A stretch of DNA of 64,000 nucleotides from Rutidosis leptorrhynchoides. Its lineage: Eukaryota; Streptophyta; Magnoliopsida; Asterales; Asteraceae. Numbering within the stretch: position 1 is the first letter of the stretch; each line of letters opens with the position of its first letter. The DNA is taken from NCBI RefSeq assembly GCF_046630445.1, contig NC_092339.1, forward strand, positions 60,217,501-60,281,500. The letters run 5' to 3'. A program made the position numbers and the translations under genes. The notes under the pieces are model-generated. The model saw only the letters and a list, made by a program, of their open reading frames with translations, ran no database searches and had not been told where the DNA came from. Below are positions 59,140-64,000 of the stretch, one piece after another.

Positions 59140-61004
59140 TGTAACACCGGCCATTTTTTTTTAATATATACACAGTTGAAGACTTTAATAATAAATACAA
59201 AATAAGTCACATCATTACATTAAACCGTATAATTAGGTTCAAGCTCACACAACAGTGTTACGTTATTACAAAACATTATTTAAACAAAAGTCCACATCAG
59301 AGTAGGGTTGTCAAACATGTCTTCTGCAACAGCACCCATCCCGACTAGCAGTACCTAAACCTGCAAGGGGAGAATATGTGGGGGATTAGTTCACCGCTAA
59401 GTGAGTGGAATCTATCTAACAGATATAGCTTAAGCCACACACAAGATATATACTAACAACAACACTTGCTAACTACCAACTAGCATACAATAAGACAATA
59501 TGAGGATCGGCAGCTTGTACGAGCACACGACTCTCAGCTGATCGAGCCTGAGTCTACCGATAGTCCATGCTACTCAATTCACAGTATCGTTATCCAGATG
59601 CAGGGGATGCATCATTCATACTATACTCCACAATCAGTAGCCTATGGGCCCAACCTCCCCTTGGCACGGTTGACCTCATACGGACTCTAACCTCTCCTAG
59701 GCACGGTCTCGAGTCCCCAGTCTTCCTAGGCCCGACTGGTGCTATTCACACAGTGTACACATAATTCACATACAACATCAGGCAAACGATATTATTCTAT
59801 CATAGCAATTCCTACACTATGCATGGTAAAAGAGTCAACCACAGTAGCATGATATGCTACTTAAACTCTATCCGTAGATAGACCCACTCACCAATTACCA
59901 GCAACTGCTCAGTTATTATTTCTGAGCTTCCTCCTTGTCCTTATCTCCTGAGAACAGCAAAATCAAGTTAGAAAGTGTTCCTATCAATATTAGACACACT
60001 GACAGCGAATTATAGCAAAATTAGTAAAAAAAATGCGTCCGCTAAAATTTTCATGCTTAACACTTGTGCACTTTCAAAATTTACATCCTGAACACCAAAA
60101 TACAAACGGGCAGCATAACGGCTAGAAAAAGGCACTTTGGTAAAACATTCTGCCCTGGACACACAGTCGGTCAACTGTCTCCTCAATCGGTCGACTGACA
60201 TAGACAGTCGGTCAACTGTCTCCTCAACCGGTCGACTGACTTTCCCAATCGGTCGAATTATTTGGTATTTCCACAATCGGCCGAAAGTCAAACTCAGTCG
60301 GTCGACTGTCGACCGACTGTCGGCCGACTGTGTTCATCATCTGTAGATTCTGAACACAACCTACGGACTTCAAGCTAAATTCACCAAAACTCGATCTAGA
60401 GCTCATTTTCGACACCAAAACTTACCACAACTCAATTACTACATGTTATAGACTATAAACTCACAAAGTTTTGACCATAACAACATCAAATTCATGGATT
60501 TTGACACAAAATCAAGCTTTTGAACAAATACACTTAAAAACACCATTTTAACACTAAATTGATCATGAAAGCTCATGATTCATACCATAAAAGAATTAGT
60601 AGAGTGTAAAGAACGTGATTTCAAGACCAATTCGAGCTCAAGATCAACAATGGGGAATTAGGGTTTGGTTAGGTGGGAGGGATGAAGGTACGGTGTTTTA
60701 GTGAATTTTCTAGAAATGGGAACAAAATACAGCACACTAGTCACTTAATTGGGTTTAATTCCCACACTGTGCAACACACGGGTATTTACCAGTTATCTGA
60801 TATCTTTCGTACAGGATTAGGTAACCCAAACGAGGTCCAAATAAAATAAACAAACCTGTTCTGGGACCCTTATCACAAACTGGACACAACACAAATATAA
60901 TAAAACACTAATAAAATAATTAAAATAAAAACACTTAAAACTAAGCACAAACCCTAAGGGAAAAATCGACAACTTACAACTAGCCCGGCTTTCAGTCTGT
61001 TACA
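59140..61004 (-). repeat. 3' LTR of element E
   Basis: Minus strand TGTAACAGACTGAAAGCC...GGCCGGTGTTACA, 1865 bp, with TG/CA ends. The PPT abuts its right side. It contains the phased CGGTCGACTG array at 60165-60330. Confidence 0.85.
60165..60330. promoter_or_regulatory. Phased CGGTC(A/G)ACTG array in LTR E
   Basis: CGGTC- or CGGCC-type motifs begin at 60168, 60188, 60209, 60229, 60250, 60278, 60299 and 60321. Spacing is mostly 20-22 bp, about two helical turns. A perfect 12-bp stem (CAGTCGGTCGAC) with a one-base loop lies at 60295-60319. Confidence 0.75.
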
Positions 61005-61020
61005 AATCCACCCCCATTAA
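61005..61020 (-). promoter_or_regulatory. Polypurine tract of element E
   Basis: Minus strand TTAATGGGGGTGGATT directly before the LTR TG. Confidence 0.85.
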
Positions 61021-61644
61021 GGAGATTCCGTCCTCGGAATCTGGTCTTGGTCAAACAAATGAGGGTAGCGATTTCTCATCAACTCTTCCATTTCCCACGT
61101 AAGATTAGGACCCAAACTGTGTTTCCACTCGATCAACACCATCGGTATCTCTTTATTTCTCAACTTAGTCACCTTTCGGTCAACTACACGGACCGGCTCT
61201 TCCACCAATTTCTTATTCAAATCGACCCTTAAATCTTCTAAAGGAAGGAGTTGCGTTTCATCATTGACTTTACACTTACGAATAACACACGTTGAATGCA
61301 TTATGAATACCGGCTAATTCTGGCGGAAGGTCTAACTCCACAGTCTGATCATTCAACACTTCACGGATCGGAAACGGACCAATAAATCTTGGTGCTAACT
61401 TACTACGTTTACCGAATCTAATAACCCCTTTTCACGGCGAAACTTTTAAATACACTCGTTCACCCACATTAAAGGTTACCGGACGTCTACGCGGATCAGC
61501 ATACATTTTCTGCCTATCTCTAGCGGCTTTCAACTTTTCTCTCGCAATTGCAACTTTTTCAGCTGTCATTTGAACAATTTCGGGACCTGCAAACTGTTTC
61601 TCCCCGGCTTCTAACCAACAAGTCAGAGTTCTGCAACGACGACC
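61021..61644 (-). pseudogene. pol: Integrase C-terminal region and chromodomain-like end of element E
   Basis: The minus strand contains KLAPRFIGPFPIREVLND-like and EEPVRVVDRKVTKLRNKEIP, then LIEWKHSLGPNLTWEMEELM, a Tekay chromodomain-like end. A TGA near 61437 and a frameshift near 61305 break it. Confidence 0.82.
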
Positions 61645-62322
61645 CTACAACATTTCATAGGGCGGCATCCCTATACTCAAATGATATGAATTATTATACG
61701 CGAATTCGACCAACGATAAATGTGTATCCCACGAACCACCGTATTCTAACACACAAGCCCTTAACATATTCTCCAAAGTCTGTATCGTTCTTTCACTCTG
61801 ACCATCTGTCTGAAGATGATAAGCTGTACTTAAATTCACACGCGTACCCAAATTCTGTTGAAGACTATTCCAAAAATTCGACACAAATCTGGAATCTATG
61901 TCTGAAATGATCGATAACGGCACACCATGTCGACTAACTATTTCTTTCACATACAAATCAGCTAACTCACTTAACGAAGCTGTCTCACGGGCAGCAAGAA
62001 AATGAGCACTTTTAGTTAGACGATCCACTATTACCCAAATCATATCGTATCGTTTCTGAGTTCTTGGTAGTTTAGTCACAAAATCCATCGTTATATGTTC
62101 CCATTTCCACTCTGGAATCTGTAACTGACGTAACGAACCATGAGGTTTCTGATGTTCTGCCTTCACTTGAGCACAAATATGACACTTTTCGATATATCGA
62201 GCTATATCTGTTTTCATTGTCGGCCACCAATACACTGTTTTTAAATCATGATACATCTTATTACTACCCGGATGTACTGTCAATCTAGATTTGTGAGCTT
62301 TTGTCATAATTAAATCCCTCAA
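61645..62322 (-). pseudogene. pol: Integrase of element E
   Basis: Open 225-codon frame. The HHCC region (AHKSRLTVHPGSNK; KCHICAQVKAEHQ) is present, with catalytic Asp in TMDFVTKLPR, Asp in IISDIDSRF and Glu in [11 protein letters not shown]. It stops at TAG 61645. The upstream RNase H frame ends with a small frameshift overlap at about 62320. Confidence 0.9.
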
Positions 62323-63161
62323 ATCTCCAAGTTAGGCACCCAAACACGATTGTTTAAGGTCTTTAGTCCACGTGATTCATCAATTAAGTCCACTTTCTGT
62401 TTGATCATTTGTTCAGATTTAATATGTTCGTCCTCCAAAGCACAGGCCTGAACAGTTCTTAAGCTGTTGATCAGATCTGAAGTTATATTCAAACGAAGGA
62501 ATTTCACATTTTCACTTGATCTTTTATGACTTAGCGCATCTGTAACAACATTTTCCTTACCCGGATGATATTTAATTTCACAATCATAATCTTTGATCAA
62601 CTCTTGCCACCGTCTCTGACGCATATTCAATTCTTTCTGTGAGAAGATATATTGCAAACTCTTATGGTCTGTACAAATAACACAATGGGTTCCATACAAA
62701 TAGTGTCTCCACAGTTTCAAAGCAAACACTACTGCAGCCATTTCAAGATCATGTACTGGATAATTCTACTCATGAACTTTCAACTGTCGTGAGGCGTAGG
62801 TGATTACTTTATCTCTTTGCATTAATACACAACCCAATCCAGCATATGACGCATCACAATATACCACGAAGTCATCTGAACCTTCTGGTAAAGCTAACAC
62901 TGGTGCCTGACACAGTAGCTGTTTCAAAATCTGAAAAGCCTTTTCCTGTTCATCCGTCCATTGAAAGGCTACATCTTTACGAGTCAACTTAGTCAACGGA
63001 CCCGCTATTTTAGAAAAATCTTTGATAAACCTGCGATAATAACCAGCCAATCCCAGAAAACTCTTAATCTCAGTCGGAGTCTTCGGAGAATTCCAATTCA
63101 TTACCGCTTCTATCTTTGTCGGATCAACTTTTATACCTTCAGCACAAATCACATGACCCAA
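62319..63161 (-). pseudogene. pol: RNase H and RT-connection of element E
   Basis: [38 protein letters not shown] and [18 protein letters not shown] identify the RNase H. TAG at 62766 interrupts the frame. Confidence 0.9.
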
Positions 63162-64000
63162 AACTGCATTTCACGTAACCAAAATTCACACTTTGAAAAT
63201 TTTGCAAATAGTTGCTCACATTTCAACAAGTTCAAAACCTGTCTCAGGTGTTCAGCATGTTCACTCTCTGTCTTTGAATACACTAGTATATCATCTATGA
63301 ACACAATCACAAACTTATCTAAGAACTGACGACACACTCTATTCATTAAATCCATGAAGACTGCTGGCGCATTCGTCAACCCAAACGGCATGACAAGAAA
63401 TTCATAATGACCATACCTAGTTCTGAACACTGTTTTCGGTATATCTGATTCAGCAACACGAAACTGATGATACCCGGATCGTAAATCTATCTTGGAAAAG
63501 AATGAAGCACCCTGTAACTGATCGAACAAATCGTCTATTCGAGGTAATGGATACTTATTTTTCACCGTTCTTTTGTTCAATTCACGATAATCAATACACA
63601 TACGCATTGACCCATCTTTCTTTTTAACAAACAATACCGGAGCACCCCACGGTGAAGAACTCCATCGGATAAACCCACGATCTAATAGTTCTTGAATCTG
63701 TGACATCATTTCACGGATTTTAGACGACGCTAATCGGTATGGAGCTTTTGCAACTGGAGTTTTTCCAGGAACCAACTCAATCTTATATTCGACTTCCCTG
63801 ACTGGCGGCAGACCAGGTAACTCATCTGTGAACACTTCAGGAAATTCTGATACTACCGGAATATCGGCCACTGTTTTCTTTTCTTTCTTCGCATCAATCA
63901 CATATGCAAGAAATGATTCACAACCCTTTGCCATCGACTTCTTCGCTTTCATCATGGTTATCAACGGAAAATTATACCCGCCTCGCTCCCCTCGGGCCAC
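63149..64000 (-). pseudogene. pol: Reverse transcriptase of element E (5' end outside window)
   Basis: Open to the window edge. [60 protein letters not shown] and catalytic [16 protein letters not shown] one-base loss near 63165 shifts it relative to the downstream RNase H. The protease and gag would lie beyond 64000. Confidence 0.92.

Larger units (their letters stand above)
59140..64000 (-). mobile_element. Element E: Tekay-like retrotransposon, minus strand, 5' part outside window
   Basis: 3' LTR 59140-61004, then PPT, then pol on the minus strand to the window edge. Inserted in fragment D after AAGAC (59135-59139); the second target copy is beyond the window. Confidence 0.9.

Overview
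This window is almost entirely nested LTR retrotransposons from a flowering-plant genome. I see no host single-copy gene, tRNA, rRNA or CRISPR array. The base composition is AT-rich with long (TA)n tracts. The elements are Ty3/gypsy of two kinds. One is Tekay/Del-type, primed by initiator tRNA-Met, with TTTCA LTR ends and a chromodomain-like pol C-terminus. The other is Athila/Tat-type, primed by tRNA-Asp (TGGCGCCGCTGC), with very long LTRs and an env-region ORF. The style resembles a large eudicot genome, probably Asteraceae; that family guess is inference.

Layout. 1-692 and 10080-10444 are the split flanks of an older LTR-like sequence. 693-10074 is a complete, young, non-coding element (element 1: 3.0/2.9-kb LTRs, TSD GCCTG). 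10445-12690 holds a minus-strand Athila/Tat LTR (family F) and a 411-bp inverted repeat. 13068-25633 is plus-strand Athila element A: LTR, PBS, leader, gag-pro-RT-RH-IN, an extra second protease, a zinc-knuckle ORF and a spliced env-region ORF cut short by a rearrangement. 25634-42898 is minus-strand Athila element C (partial gag, leader, PBS, LTR). Tekay element 2 (26126-39223, TSD CTAGG) is inserted into the gag of C and carries an acidic ORF and an F-box gene ahead of its own gag-pol. 40841-57772 is minus-strand Athila element B, whose 3' LTR is also the 5' LTR of C. 57773-59139 is a plus-strand Athila 3' internal fragment (D). 59140-64000 is the 3' LTR and most of pol of a minus-strand Tekay-like element (E) that runs off the window.

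Coding state. Every gag-pol here carries premature stops or frameshifts. The frames that remain open are the accessory ones: the acidic ORF of element 2 and the zinc-knuckle ORF of B.

Most interesting signals. (1) Athila elements A, B and C carry pairs of GC-rich palindromes at three noncoding sites: upstream of the LTR TATA box, in the leader, and before the env-region ORF. Every pair is spaced exactly 32 bp centre to centre, and the LTR TATA box lies exactly 32 bp from the nearest palindrome. In A the palindrome is CCGCAGTCGCGG; in B and C it is CCATGCGATCGCATGG. The sequence has therefore been exchanged at all three sites together while position and spacing stayed fixed, which looks like an element-specific protein-binding system. 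(2) Element 2 carries a captured F-box gene. (3) Element A has a second retropepsin domain after integrase. (4) The env-region ORF starts from a tiny first exon followed by a 638-640-nt intron.
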